A DNA stretch of 64,000 nt from Acidobacteriaceae bacterium. GTDB taxonomy: Bacteria; Acidobacteriota; Terriglobia; Bryobacterales; Bryobacteraceae. Below the pieces are notes generated by a model. That model searched no databases. It saw only the letters and a list, made by a program, of their open reading frames with translations, and had not been told where the DNA came from. This document shows, piece after piece, positions 44,119-52,338 of the stretch. The stretch lies in contig JAFAYL010000024.1 of NCBI GenBank assembly GCA_019240405.1, positions 1 to 64,000 on the forward strand, in the 5' to 3' direction. Position 1 is the first letter of the stretch. Every line of letters starts with the position of its first letter. Made by a program: the position numbers and the translations under genes.

Positions 44119-45936
44119 TTAACGCTGATTTGCTTTGAGGACTTTCTTCCGTAGCCGGATGGATTGCGGAGTCACTTCGACGAGCTCATCTTCGCGAATG
44201 AACTCGATGGCCTGCTCCAGGTTCAACAGTCTGGGTGGAACGAGCCGGATCGCTTCGTCTGATGTCGAAGCTCGCATGTTCGTCAATTTTTTCTCCTTAA
44301 CGATGTTCACGTCGAGATCGCTATCGCGCGCGTTTTCACCGACGATCATTCCCTCGTATACTTCCGTCCCAGGCGAGATAAAAATGACACCGCGTTCTTG
44401 CAGATTATAAATGGCATAACTCGTGGCAACGCCGGGCCGATCTGCGACGAGCGAACCCGTCGGCCGCATTGCGATTTCGCCTTGCCATTCTATGTAGCCG
44501 TGAAATAGCGAATTCATGATCGCTGTGCCCTTAGTATCTGTCAGCAGCTCACTGCGCAAGCCGATCAATCCGCGAGAGGGCACGTGAAACTCCAGCCGCA
44601 CCCGGCCAGAGCCATGATTGATCATTTTGGTCATCTTGCCTTTGCGCGCGCCCATCTGCTCGATGACCACTCCGATAAACTCTTCCGGGCAATCGATGAC
44701 CAGCAGTTCGACCGGCTCATGAAGCGCGCCGTTGATCGTGCGAGTAAGAATTTCCGGCTTGCCTACTTGGAGTTCGTAGCCCTCGCGGCGCATCATTTCG
44801 ATGAGAATTGCCAGTTGCAGTTCGCCGCGGCCCATCACTTTGAAAGTTTCCGGGCCGCCGGCCTCCTCAACGCGAATCGAGACGTTTGTCAGGAGCTCCT
44901 TATCCAGACGATCTCGAAGATTTCGCGAAGTGACGAACTGGCCTTCACGGCCCGCAAAAGGCGAATTGTTCACCGTGAACGTCATCGCGATGGTCGGTTC
45001 ATCGATCTGAATGTTGGGCAGAGCTTTCGGAGTCTCCGCATGCGTCACTGTTTCGCCGATCGTGATTCCCTCGACCCCGGCAATTGCGAGCACATCTCCG
45101 GGCTGCCCGACCGTTTCGTCAACGCGCTTCAGACCCTCGAACGAATAGAGCTTCGTGATGCGCGTCTTCTGAAGTGATCCATCGAGCTTGACAATACCTA
45201 CTTCATCACCATGGCGCAACGTGCCATTGAAAACGCGTCCAACGGCGAGGCGGCCAAGATAATCGCTGTAATCCAAATTCGCGACCAGCAGTTGCAGGGT
45301 GGCTTCGGGATCGCCCTTTGGAGCGGGGATGTGCTTCACAATGGTTTCAAACAAAGGCGCGAGATTGTCGCCATTTCCGTTAGGATCGAGCTTGGCAATG
45401 CCCGCCTTTGCGTTCGTATAGATCACCGGGAAATCGAGCTGATCTTCGGTAGCGTCGAGATCAATGAAAAGATCGTAAACCTCATTCAGCACTTCCTGAA
45501 TGCGCGCATCGGGACGGTCAATCTTGTTAATAACGAGAACAGGCGGAAGGTGGGCTTCGAGTGCTTTCATCAGCACATAACGGGTTTGAGGGAGCGGCCC
45601 TTCGCTGGCATCGACCAGCAGCATCACGCCATCGACGATCTTCAGGGCGCGTTCGACTTCGCCGCCAAAATCACTGTGGCCGGGCGTATCGACAATGTTA
45701 ATTTTTGTTCCTCGATAACGAACGCCCGTGTTTTTCGCGAGAATCGTAATGCCGCGTTCGCGCTCTAGTTCGTTTGAATCCATCATGCGTTCCATGACTT
45801 CTTCGTTAGCTCGAAATAAACCGCTCTGACGGAGCATGGCATCGACGAGCGTGGTTTTTCCGTGATCAACGTGCGCGATGATCGCTACATTACGCGTGTT
45901 GATGGTTCCATTCTCGACACCCATCCGTAAGCCCAT
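44119..45936 (-). CDS. typA: GTP-binding protein TypA/BipA
   Basis: Ribosome-associated translational GTPase of 605 aa involved in 50S assembly and stress adaptation. G1 '[15 protein letters not shown]', G2 '[12 protein letters not shown]', G3 '[16 protein letters not shown]', G4 '[11 protein letters not shown]'; EF-G-like domains and the BipA C-terminal domain ('[22 protein letters not shown]') are complete. I chose the ATG at 45936 ([10 protein letters not shown]; the ATG at 45924 is equally possible). The track's 46131 start reads into the duplicated element and the antisense of copy B, and is not real. Copy B inserted just 22 bp upstream may have changed its promoter. Confidence 0.95.
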   Translation of the reverse strand: MGLRMGVENGTINTRNVAIIAHVDHGKTTLVDAMLRQSGLFRANEEVMERMMDSNELERERGITILAKNTGVRYRGTKINIVDTPGHSDFGGEVERALKIVDGVMLLVDASEGPLPQTRYVLMKALEAHLPPVLVINKIDRPDARIQEVLNEVYDLFIDLDATEDQLDFPVIYTNAKAGIAKLDPNGNGDNLAPLFETIVKHIPAPKGDPEATLQLLVANLDYSDYLGRLAVGRVFNGTLRHGDEVGIVKLDGSLQKTRITKLYSFEGLKRVDETVGQPGDVLAIAGVEGITIGETVTHAETPKALPNIQIDEPTIAMTFTVNNSPFAGREGQFVTSRNLRDRLDKELLTNVSIRVEEAGGPETFKVMGRGELQLAILIEMMRREGYELQVGKPEILTRTINGALHEPVELLVIDCPEEFIGVVIEQMGARKGKMTKMINHGSGRVRLEFHVPSRGLIGLRSELLTDTKGTAIMNSLFHGYIEWQGEIAMRPTGSLVADRPGVATSYAIYNLQERGVIFISPGTEVYEGMIVGENARDSDLDVNIVKEKKLTNMRASTSDEAIRLVPPRLLNLEQAIEFIREDELVEVTPQSIRLRKKVLKANQR

Positions 45937-45957
45937 CGTCTCACGCAGAGCGGCTAT

Positions 45958-46597
45958 GCGTCGATTCGCAGACCACGAACCCCAATGGTCTGCGCCACCG
46001 ATTCTTAGGCGGCGTTTTCGACGGCGATGATGCGCTGTGGAGTGACGGTGATGCGATGTTCGGGACTTTCCAGGTGTATGTTTTGTAGAACCTGGTTGTC
46101 GACTTTGGCCTGCGGGAGCAAAATATCCCATCGGTGGGTGTCCTGCTTGCGTTGTTCGATGGCTTGTTTGAGAGCAAGCTCACCGTTCTTGCGACGCTGC
46201 GATTCGAAGCCAATTTCCTGCTTACACTTTTCGGCTCTGAGCTTTACGAGGTCGTTGAGGCAGCGGTGGAAGGCGCGATCGTTCGTGGTCTGGTAGCGGA
46301 GGAATAGCGCGAAGTTTTTGTCATCGGCTTCGGCCAAAGCGGCATTCTGCAATCGAAGAGCGCGGCGGGTGAGCCAGTGATGTTCGGCCATTTTGTCGAC
46401 CAAAATAGTTTCGGTCGGAGTGGCGGGCTGGTGCTCGTTGTGGAGCGCGGCTTTGAGTTCGTCGAATTCTCGTTGGGATTCGCAGGGAAGGACGGAAAAG
46501 CGGCCGCAGAAACCCCACTGAAAATTGTTGCGCGAGGAAATGGCTTTCCCTCCGGGCGTTTTGGGACCCGAGGAATGTTGCACATTGGCGCGATTCG
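45958..46597. repeat. Duplicated element, copy B (640 bp; pairs with 12931-13496)
   Basis: Same orientation as copy A and nearly identical in sequence by eye. Lengths reconcile exactly: 640 minus the 75-bp segment missing in A, plus A's one extra base, gives 566. Similarity ends at CGATTCG (46591-46597), just as in A, and begins at 'gcgtCGATTCG' (45958). Copy B keeps the undeleted gene body but lacks the ribosome binding site and first codons of A. Confidence 0.85.
45967..45994. repeat. 9-bp inverted repeat downstream of copy B gene
   Basis: CGCAGACCA (45967-45975) and TGGTCTGCG (45986-45994), the same perfect stem as at 12940-12967, 10 nt past the copy B stop and 31 bp upstream of the typA start. 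Here it would lie in or near the typA leader. Confidence 0.7.
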
Positions 46598-46640
46598 GCG
46601 ATAGGAGATAGAGGCGTTCAAAACTGCCCTTTCGCTCCAT
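46005..46640 (-). CDS. Repeat-family protein B (altered N-terminus)
   Basis: ORF of 211 aa. From '[19 protein letters not shown]' onward it matches protein A at high identity and retains the 25-residue segment ([21 protein letters not shown]...) missing from A. The first ~15 residues ([13 protein letters not shown]) are unrelated to A's 'MSTPAQITA' because the shared DNA stops at the CGATTCG boundary. Copy B therefore either captured a new start or is a 5'-truncated, non-expressed copy. No ribosome binding site as good as A's is seen. Function unknown. Confidence 0.6.
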   Translation of the reverse strand: MERKGSFERLYLLSPNRANVQHSSGPKTPGGKAISSRNNFQWGFCGRFSVLPCESQREFDELKAALHNEHQPATPTETILVDKMAEHHWLTRRALRLQNAALAEADDKNFALFLRYQTTNDRAFHRCLNDLVKLRAEKCKQEIGFESQRRKNGELALKQAIEQRKQDTHRWDILLPQAKVDNQVLQNIHLESPEHRITVTPQRIIAVENAA

Positions 46641-46735
46641 CTACGCGTTTTGTTGAGATGTTATTTGTAAATTCTACTCAGATCGTGCAGTGCTTATAAA
46701 TGTAGGCGCATTTTAATACAGAGAACTGGCTGCGG

Positions 46736-46741
46736 TATAAT
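46736..46741 (+). promoter_or_regulatory. Candidate -10 element before the TPR gene
   Basis: A consensus TATAAT ends 11 bp before the TTG start at 46753. Transcription would begin around 46748, giving an almost leaderless mRNA, and no ribosome binding site is visible. The -35 region is weak. The sequence match is clear, its use is inference. Confidence 0.4.
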
Positions 46742-46752
46742 TCTCACACGCA

Positions 46753-48315
46753 TTGAGCACTGCTTTCTACCGAGAGCTGAGGCACCGGTTTGCTCTAGGT
46801 ACCTTATGGCTACGCATTTGTGTGTGTGCTCAGTCAGCGGAGCGCTGGTTGTGGCTTCGTATCCGAAAGAATCCGTTCCGCGCTCTGCTTTCAGTAATCT
46901 TCGTTTTTCTTGGCTGGTACGTGTTTACGGAAGCGAGACGTGACGTGATCATCATTGAGGTGATCAGTGTGCCAAAGAAGTACGAAGAACTGGGCTTCAC
47001 GTCGGCTGTCATGACGCTGAGAGTCGTTGAACAGCTCCAGCAACTAGAACAGGCCGTTGAGAGTAGATCCACGAAAGATCGCTTAGCGCAGAACGCCGAT
47101 ATCGATGTACCTGATATCGAGGTGCCGGAAACGAAGCTCTCCTTGAAGACAATCGTGCAGCTCGTCCAGCAGGCTCTGCACGATGAGCCGCAGCACGTCC
47201 GCGGCGAGATTACCCGGCCGTGGGAGCAGAATGACTACGCAACCACAGATTCGGTTATCGTCTCGTATCACATTTATAAGGGCTCAGAATTCTTGCGGGC
47301 TGACGAAGAAGAATTTCATACTCAAGTGCCCGAAAAAGTCGTGCAGCAATATGCACAAGGCTTGTTGAAGAGATTAAATCCGTACCTTTGGGTTGTCTAC
47401 TTGCGATCGAATAGGAACGATCGTGCGGCGGCTTGGAGAGAGTGTCAATCAATAATCACCTCCACGTCGGATAGCCACTTGCTTGCGAAAGCCTACTCGT
47501 TCCTTGGCCTCATGCTCGCCGATGAGGGGAAGCGTGACGAAGCCATCGAGAAATACCGCAAGGCCATTGATCTCGACCCGAAACTTCTAATGGCATACAA
47601 CAACTGGGGCCTCGTACTCGCCGATCAGGGGAAGCGTGACGAAGCCATCGGGAAATACCGCAAGGCCATTGATCTCGACCCGAAATTTCCTCTGACGTAC
47701 AACAACTGGGGCCTCGTACTCGCCGATCAGGGGAAGCGTGACGAAGCCATCGAGAAATACCGCAAAGCCATTGATCTTGACCCGAAACTTCCGCTGGTGT
47801 ACAACAACTGGGGCATCGTACTTGCCGATCAGGGGAAGCGTGACGAAGCCATCGAGAAATACCGCAAGGCCATTGATCTCGACCCGAAATATGCTGCGGC
47901 GTACTACAACTGGGGCAACGTGCTCAAGGAGCAAGGCAAGCGTGACGAAGCCATCGAGAAATACCGCAAGGCCATTGATCTCGACCCGAAATTTCCTCTG
48001 GCGTACAATAACTGGGGCATCGTGCTCGCCGATCAGGGCAAGCGTGACGAAGCCATCGAGAAATACCGCAAGGCCATTGATCTCGACCCGAAATTTCCTC
48101 TGGCGTACTACAACTGGGGCCTCGTGCTCAAGGAGCAAGGCAAGCGTGACGAAGCCATCAAGAAATACCGCAAGGCCATTGATCTCGACCCGAAATATGC
48201 TGCGGCGTACTACAACTGGGGCCTCGTGCTCAAGGAGCAAGGCAAGCGTGACGAAGCCATCGAGAAATACCGCAAGGCTAAGGAAATTGATTCCGGGATT
48301 CGCATACCTGAGTAA
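46753..48315 (+). CDS. Membrane-anchored TPR protein with near-identical tandem repeats
   Basis: Protein of 520 aa. A membrane helix near residues 40-60 ('ALLSVIFVFLGWYVFTEAR') follows a basic cytoplasmic N-terminus. A ~190-residue unrecognised region comes next (begins 'VIIIEVISVPKKYEELGF'), then eight TPRs of 34 residues with consensus 'AYNNWGLVLADQGKRDEAIEKYRKAIDLDPKFP'. Most units differ by only a few residues and the DNA repeats at 102 bp with few changes. TPRs mediate protein binding; the partner is unknown. The start is a TTG just after a TATAAT. The gene lies in the accessory island. Confidence 0.85.
   Translation: MSTAFYRELRHRFALGTLWLRICVCAQSAERWLWLRIRKNPFRALLSVIFVFLGWYVFTEARRDVIIIEVISVPKKYEELGFTSAVMTLRVVEQLQQLEQAVESRSTKDRLAQNADIDVPDIEVPETKLSLKTIVQLVQQALHDEPQHVRGEITRPWEQNDYATTDSVIVSYHIYKGSEFLRADEEEFHTQVPEKVVQQYAQGLLKRLNPYLWVVYLRSNRNDRAAAWRECQSIITSTSDSHLLAKAYSFLGLMLADEGKRDEAIEKYRKAIDLDPKLLMAYNNWGLVLADQGKRDEAIGKYRKAIDLDPKFPLTYNNWGLVLADQGKRDEAIEKYRKAIDLDPKLPLVYNNWGIVLADQGKRDEAIEKYRKAIDLDPKYAAAYYNWGNVLKEQGKRDEAIEKYRKAIDLDPKFPLAYNNWGIVLADQGKRDEAIEKYRKAIDLDPKFPLAYYNWGLVLKEQGKRDEAIKKYRKAIDLDPKYAAAYYNWGLVLKEQGKRDEAIEKYRKAKEIDSGIRIPE
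47488..48297 (+). repeat. 102-bp coding tandem repeat (about 8 units)
   Basis: The core 'aagcgtgacgaagccatc' recurs every 102 bp (first two at 47530 and 47632) through the TPR region. Two cassette types alternate at the unit ends ('gccgatcaggg' versus 'aaggagcaagg'), suggesting unequal crossover or gene conversion between units. Confidence 0.9.
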
Positions 48316-48684
48316 ACCGCCTGCCTGAATGACAACGCAAATTCATGCCGTGGCGGCAATGCTGTCAGGTCCCTCCAGACCGATTTCACGTTCCTGACAA
48401 ACCCACCAATTCCCCTAACTTCACCCAATGCCGCCGATGCGGGATCTTCTAACCACCCGCAATCTCTCTCACGAAGGCGAAAGCTTTGCGATTCTACCTT
48501 TCGAGAGAATTAGATCGTACCTTTGTTTAAGGCCAAATGAAATAGCCGCGTGAACGTTTGCCCCAGCCAGTGAGCCAACTTCCGAATAAGCGCCTAAACG
48601 GTGGGCAATTCGAAGAGACCGGGTCTGGTTGTGCTATAGGCGACGGTCCCTCATTCGGGACTGAATTTCGGGACTGGCGAGCCA
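48316..48684. other. Gene-poor stretch in accessory island
   Basis: About 370 bp after the TPR gene. The ORF track shows only short shadows here. I see no convincing gene, promoter, hairpin or repeat. Confidence 0.5.
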
Positions 48685-48753
48685 TTGATGCTATGGCATT
48701 TCGAAACTGGCCAGAACTTACTCCTTATGAGACAAGCAAGCAAATATAATCCA

Positions 48754-49089
48754 ATGATGACCACTGGACATATGCGGAATGTGGTTCGCCGCAGCCTCGC
48801 TGTGCTGATGCTCGTCGGCACACCAATGGGCTGGGGCAGAGAAAAGATAGACCCTCCGTGCGAACGTGCAGCGCTGATAGACGTTTCGAACGTAGGCCGT
48901 CCCATGGACCACTGGTTCGTGATGCAAACAGAATGCTGCAACTGCACAATCCAAAACTGGCGGTTATTCTCTGGATTCAATCGGTGGGGTGAACGAAGTA
49001 CAAATCAAAGACCAGACCGCGATTATACGGGTAGGGAAAAAGACGGCAAAAGCCCGCATCCTGAGAGCCGAACAAAGAGAGGGCTATAA
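48754..49089 (+). pseudogene. Small secreted-protein ORF with probable frameshift
   Basis: Starts at an ATG pair (MMTTGHMRNVVRRSLAVLMLVGTPMGWG), a plausible signal peptide, followed by 'DPPCERAALIDVSNVGRP'. After 'CNCTIQNW' the composition becomes implausible (Arg/Pro-rich), while the +1 frame reads smoothly 'DSIGGVNEVQIKDQTAIIRV' to a TAA near 49090. A single indel near 48950 would join them. Not recognised; it may be two overlapping fragments rather than one gene. Confidence 0.35.
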
Positions 49090-49107
49090 CGCCTCCTTGT
49101 AATCGCC

Positions 49108-49672
49108 TTGGACCCGCAGGCGAATTACTACAGAACGAGCGATCCGACATCGTTGCCAGAAGGCTGGGTCATCGATTACTGGGTGGCAGTGCTACGGCAA
49201 CGGGAACTGCTCTTCCATCCAGTTGCACGAAGGCGACTCGATTCAGGTCGCTCGCGAGGCATTCGGATGGAGCTGCGGATATGTAGTCAGTGCGAATGGC
49301 GCGGGTGCCGAGTGGATTCGCAGTAGCGAGATCGCGCCGGTCAAGGCGGATTCCGATCCACCTCTGAGAGCCTGGTTTGGGACTTGGCAAGGAGGCGAGG
49401 ACTTGGTTCACATCCAAGCCTCAAAGACGGTCGGGTGGCTAGCGCTGGATGGAACAGCAGCTTGGGACGGCCTCAACGGCATTCAGCACTTCGGCAACCT
49501 GGAGGGCGAAGCCAAGCCGACCGGCAACAAGCTGCATTACACCCGAGGCCAAGGAGAATGGGCCTGCGCCGTTGACATGACACTCCTGGGCGATTACATC
49601 CTCGCTAGCGACAACGATAAGTGCGGTGGAATGAACGCGCGCTTCGGTGGCGTCTGGCGGCGAAAGAAGTAG
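49108..49672 (+). pseudogene. Secreted SH3-like hypothetical protein, apparent frameshift
   Basis: The 3' frame (from 49223 in the track, but open further upstream) encodes 'GNGNCSSIQLHEGDSIQV', 'FGWSCGYVVSANGAGAEWI', 'LRAWFGTWQGGEDLVHI' and 'DKCGGMNARFGGVWRRKK', which looks like an SH3-like segment plus a small beta domain. The sensible upstream part 'NYYRTSDPTSLPEGWVIDYW' is in another frame, so an indel near 49180 is likely. No own start or signal peptide remains. I recall similar hypothetical proteins in Acidobacteria but no function. Confidence 0.45.
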
Positions 49673-49767
49673 TTCGCAACATCGGTGCCCTGGCTTCAAT
49701 TGCGAGTGCGTGGGAAAGGCACATTGTTTCGGTTTTAGCCCTAGCGGGCGGCATTGTCACCCCTCGA

Positions 49768-50346
49768 CTACTTCTCGGTCGAGCGCAGCCTGGTAATGGC
49801 AGCCTCAAGCCCGGCAGCGTTTGCATCACTTGCAGGACCGCGGGTTTGCGAAACGATCCTACCGCTTCCATCGGCCAAAACGACATATGCAATCTTCGGG
49901 TCGTCGTAGTGAACCAGAGTTTTCCAATACGCTTCCCGCTCAAAGAAGGGAATGAGATGGGATCGCTCAGGCTCCTTGACGGAGCGCCGCATGCCGTGCA
50001 GGATCATTTTCATAACAAAGCCCGGTATACCTTGAAAGTCCGCGAGCTCGTAGTAGTCGACGAGGTCGCTTTTGTACATAGCTTGGAAGTGCTGGTTCCA
50101 GCTTGCGAGATCCTTGTTGCTTTTATGCGTAAAGCTGAGCACAAGAAGTATTGGCTTGTGACTCGCCGTTTTCGGGAATGCGACGCGACCCCCGCTCAAT
50201 GTTGTGCCCTCGGTATGAGGGATCATGTTGGAAGTCGAGGCTGCCCCTGCGGCGGCTACGAGAACGGCGAAGGCTAGATGGATTGACCTTGTTCGGCGCG
50301 CTAGGGGATGGACATTTCGACGCCACAATTCAGGACTGCGTTCCAT
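49768..50346 (-). CDS. Exported thioredoxin-fold-like hypothetical protein
   Basis: Protein of 192 aa from the ATG at 50346 (track start 50391 is possible). The signal sequence is 'RRTRSIHLAFAVLVAAAGAAS'. The mature part ('SGGRVAFPKTASHKPILLVLSF', 'KDLASWNQHFQAMYK', 'VHYDDPKIAYVVLADGSGRIV') follows the beta-alpha-beta pattern of thioredoxin-like ATP10/TlpA relatives but lacks a CxxC, so a redox role is unlikely. It is divergent from the PIG-L gene. Confidence 0.6.
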   Translation of the reverse strand: MERSPELWRRNVHPLARRTRSIHLAFAVLVAAAGAASTSNMIPHTEGTTLSGGRVAFPKTASHKPILLVLSFTHKSNKDLASWNQHFQAMYKSDLVDYYELADFQGIPGFVMKMILHGMRRSVKEPERSHLIPFFEREAYWKTLVHYDDPKIAYVVLADGSGRIVSQTRGPASDANAAGLEAAITRLRSTEK

Positions 50347-50397
50347 CCGATTCAGTAAGAGCCCAAAAGTTTGGCTAATCTCTATCAACAATAGTAC

Positions 50398-50426
50398 TTG
50401 ACAATACCTTCATTCCCATAGAGAAT
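50398..50426 (+). promoter_or_regulatory. Candidate sigma-70 promoter at the PIG-L gene
   Basis: TTGACA (50398-50403), 17-bp spacer, GAGAAT (50421-50426). The -35 is a full consensus match and the spacing is ideal. Transcription would start at about 50433, after the annotated ATG at 50427, which would favour the second ATG at 50433 or a later start. Confidence 0.4.
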
Positions 50427-51209
50427 ATGGGCATGGCTGGTGCGGCCCTTCGATTACCGGATCAGAGAGGGTATGTTTCTGATCGGGATCTCGAACAACT
50501 CCATGGTGCAAAAGCATGGCGCCACCCGCTCAACATTGCGGTCGTGGGTGCTCATCCGGACGATCCCGAGACCGGATGTGGCGGAACTATCGCGAAACTA
50601 GCTAGCGATGGCCACAACGTCACAATCGTTTACCTGACTCGCGGCGAAGCGGGCATTAAAGGCGGCGATCCCTGTACAACAGCCCGTCTGCGGACGGCTG
50701 AGGCGATTCGGGGGGCGGAGATATTAGGCTGCCGCGCTGTTTTCGCGAATCAGATCGACGGAAATACGAGGGTCGATGGCGAGCATGTGGAATGCTTCAC
50801 TCGACTGCTTCACTCGCTCAAACCAGATCTCGTGTTCTCACATTGGCCGCACGATAGTCACTGCGATCACCGCAATGCAGCCGAGCTGACCCGCAGAGCG
50901 TGGGAGGCGCTGGGGCATTCCTTCACCTTGGCGTACTACGAGGTCATGGCTGGCATTCAAACGTACGATTTTGAACCCAACGTTTACGTCGATGTTTCGG
51001 GTACCGAAGGGCGAAAGCGGGCCGCCATCTATGCGCACGCCTGCCAACGGCCGGACCGCTTTTACCCATTCCACGTTGATATGGAAAAAGAAAGAGGAGA
51101 AGAGGCGGGCGTTGCACGTGCCGAAGCCTTCCATGTTGTTAGGCAAAGCGGCCTCGCGCAGGTCATTCCTTTCCCAGCGCGCGAAGGCGGTTGTCAGGCA
51201 TCGACATAA
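50427..51209 (+). CDS. LmbE/PIG-L family deacetylase
   Basis: Zinc-dependent N-deacetylase-like protein of 260 aa. Metal-binding 'VVGAHPDDPETGCGG' and 'FSHWPHDSHCDHRNAAELTRRAW' are intact, with 'VTIVYLTRGEAGIKGG' between them. The family removes acetyl groups from GlcNAc-containing compounds (mycothiol/bacillithiol precursors, GPI, glycopeptides); the substrate here is unknown. No signal peptide is seen, though the N-terminus before residue 35 is atypical and a true start at 50433 or later is possible. Confidence 0.87.
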   Translation: MGMAGAALRLPDQRGYVSDRDLEQLHGAKAWRHPLNIAVVGAHPDDPETGCGGTIAKLASDGHNVTIVYLTRGEAGIKGGDPCTTARLRTAEAIRGAEILGCRAVFANQIDGNTRVDGEHVECFTRLLHSLKPDLVFSHWPHDSHCDHRNAAELTRRAWEALGHSFTLAYYEVMAGIQTYDFEPNVYVDVSGTEGRKRAAIYAHACQRPDRFYPFHVDMEKERGEEAGVARAEAFHVVRQSGLAQVIPFPAREGGCQAST

Positions 51210-51554
51210 TTACCTGCACAGAACCCACCAACGCCTCATCTGAAAACGCCGCAATAAAGGATACGCTCGTTCCTCCGAATGGATTCAGCCGCATTCTCGA
51301 AAAAATCCGTGGCCTGACTCTTCGAGCAGGGGCTACAAGCGCGGAGAGGTAGAAGAGGACATGTGGCCGAAATTGAGAGAATATGCAGAACTCGGTGCGA
51401 TGGACAGCGAAGGGATTCGCTTCGTCGAATTTTTCTTGAACAAACATTCGGAAACCATTACTGAATCGACACGACTGCACAACTCCGAGCCGACGGTGGC
51501 CGTGACGAGCTGCTTGTTGCACTAGAGACCATTCGGCTTCAGGCCGGAAGGCCC
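51210..51554. other. Degenerate coding debris upstream of the methyltransferase remnant
   Basis: About 345 bp with sensible peptide stretches in several frames but no intact gene. 'VPPNGFSRILEKIRGLTLRAG' stops near 51350. 'GYKRGEVEEDMWPKLREYAE' runs on to 'FFLNKHSETITES' and a TAG at 51523. 'LRADGGRDELLVALETIRLQ' leads in frame into the next ORF. The last piece matches the family of that ORF, so this is probably its shattered upstream half or an older gene. Confidence 0.4.
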
Positions 51555-52202
51555 ATGCAATTCAAGGCGCTCCCGCCGGACGTACAAGCGGACATCAAGT
51601 CCCTCTGGACCAGCTACCAGCAGTCGTTGAAGGAATCCGAAGCCTTTCTGTTCGGCATGGGAAATCCCGTGCTTGTGAAAGCGGCAATCGATAACGTGGA
51701 GTTCGGCAAGAAGTTGCCGAAGGATTTCTATTTCCACATCTCGCAGGAACCCTTGCTCCCGCCGTTATTGCGCCTCGTCGTCTTCGCGGCGCGCCAGATC
51801 GTGGGCGATGTGGAATGTGACCTCATCAAAATCTCGACAGACGGACGGAAAGTCTCCTTTCTGCGGTACCCGAATTTCGACCGCGTGCCACATCCCGAGC
51901 TGAACTATAGGGTGAAAGTCTATCTGCCCAAGGCGGCGCACAGCTTCCAGGATTATGCGGATTCGACCAATCCACCGGTATTGCATCGAAAGGAAGCTTT
52001 CCTCAACGAGCTTCACCCCGACTACGGGCGCTGCCTTCAGCTCACGGAACACGAGGAAGAGTTGGGGTTGCTCTCGCGCGCGGACATCGGCCTTCGAAAC
52101 GGCTGGCACGCCGCGCTCGCCGAAAAAAATCTCTCCGAAAACGACTACGAGCTGGTACCTTTAGGAACCGGAACGCCCGCTTCCGAGGAACAACGATGCT
52201 AG
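51555..52202 (+). pseudogene. C-terminal remnant of a DNA phosphorothioation-associated putative methyltransferase
   Basis: ORF of 215 aa that aligns in memory with the C-terminal half of the 'DNA phosphorothioation-associated putative methyltransferase' family (TIGR04096-like, usually ~450+ aa). Shared blocks: 'KALPPDVQADIKSLW', 'LVVFAARQIVGDVECDLIKI', 'VSFLRYPNFDRVPHPEL', 'NPPVLHRKEAFL' and 'DIGLRNGWHAALAEKNL'. The N-terminal SAM-binding half is absent, and the frame upstream of 51555 is open only to about 51465. No dndABCDE genes are in the window. It is probably a non-functional defence-related leftover. Confidence 0.7.
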
Positions 52203-52338
52203 CTGATCATCCGGCGAAACCCTAACCCTCGCCTGATCTCATCACCGCCATCCCACCTGAAATTTACATAGTCCCGCCAATAACTTACGCCACGCTCTTG
52301 CTCCACCTTACGTAAGTAGTCACGATAATTCCCGCATC

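Noticed and set aside
45937-46131. N-terminal extension of typA in the ORF track
   Set aside because: Reads through the duplicated element antisense to copy B; BipA homology starts at about 45936.
47587-48240. 217-aa minus-strand repeat ORF ('LLEHEAPVVVRR')
   Set aside because: Antisense read-out of the 102-bp TPR repeats; periodicity is inherited from the real gene.
47488-48297. Regular repeats as a CRISPR array
   Set aside because: Units are contiguous, 102 bp, coding in frame and without variable spacers.
47738-48328. 196-aa plus-strand repeat ORF
   Set aside because: Off-frame shadow of the TPR repeats.
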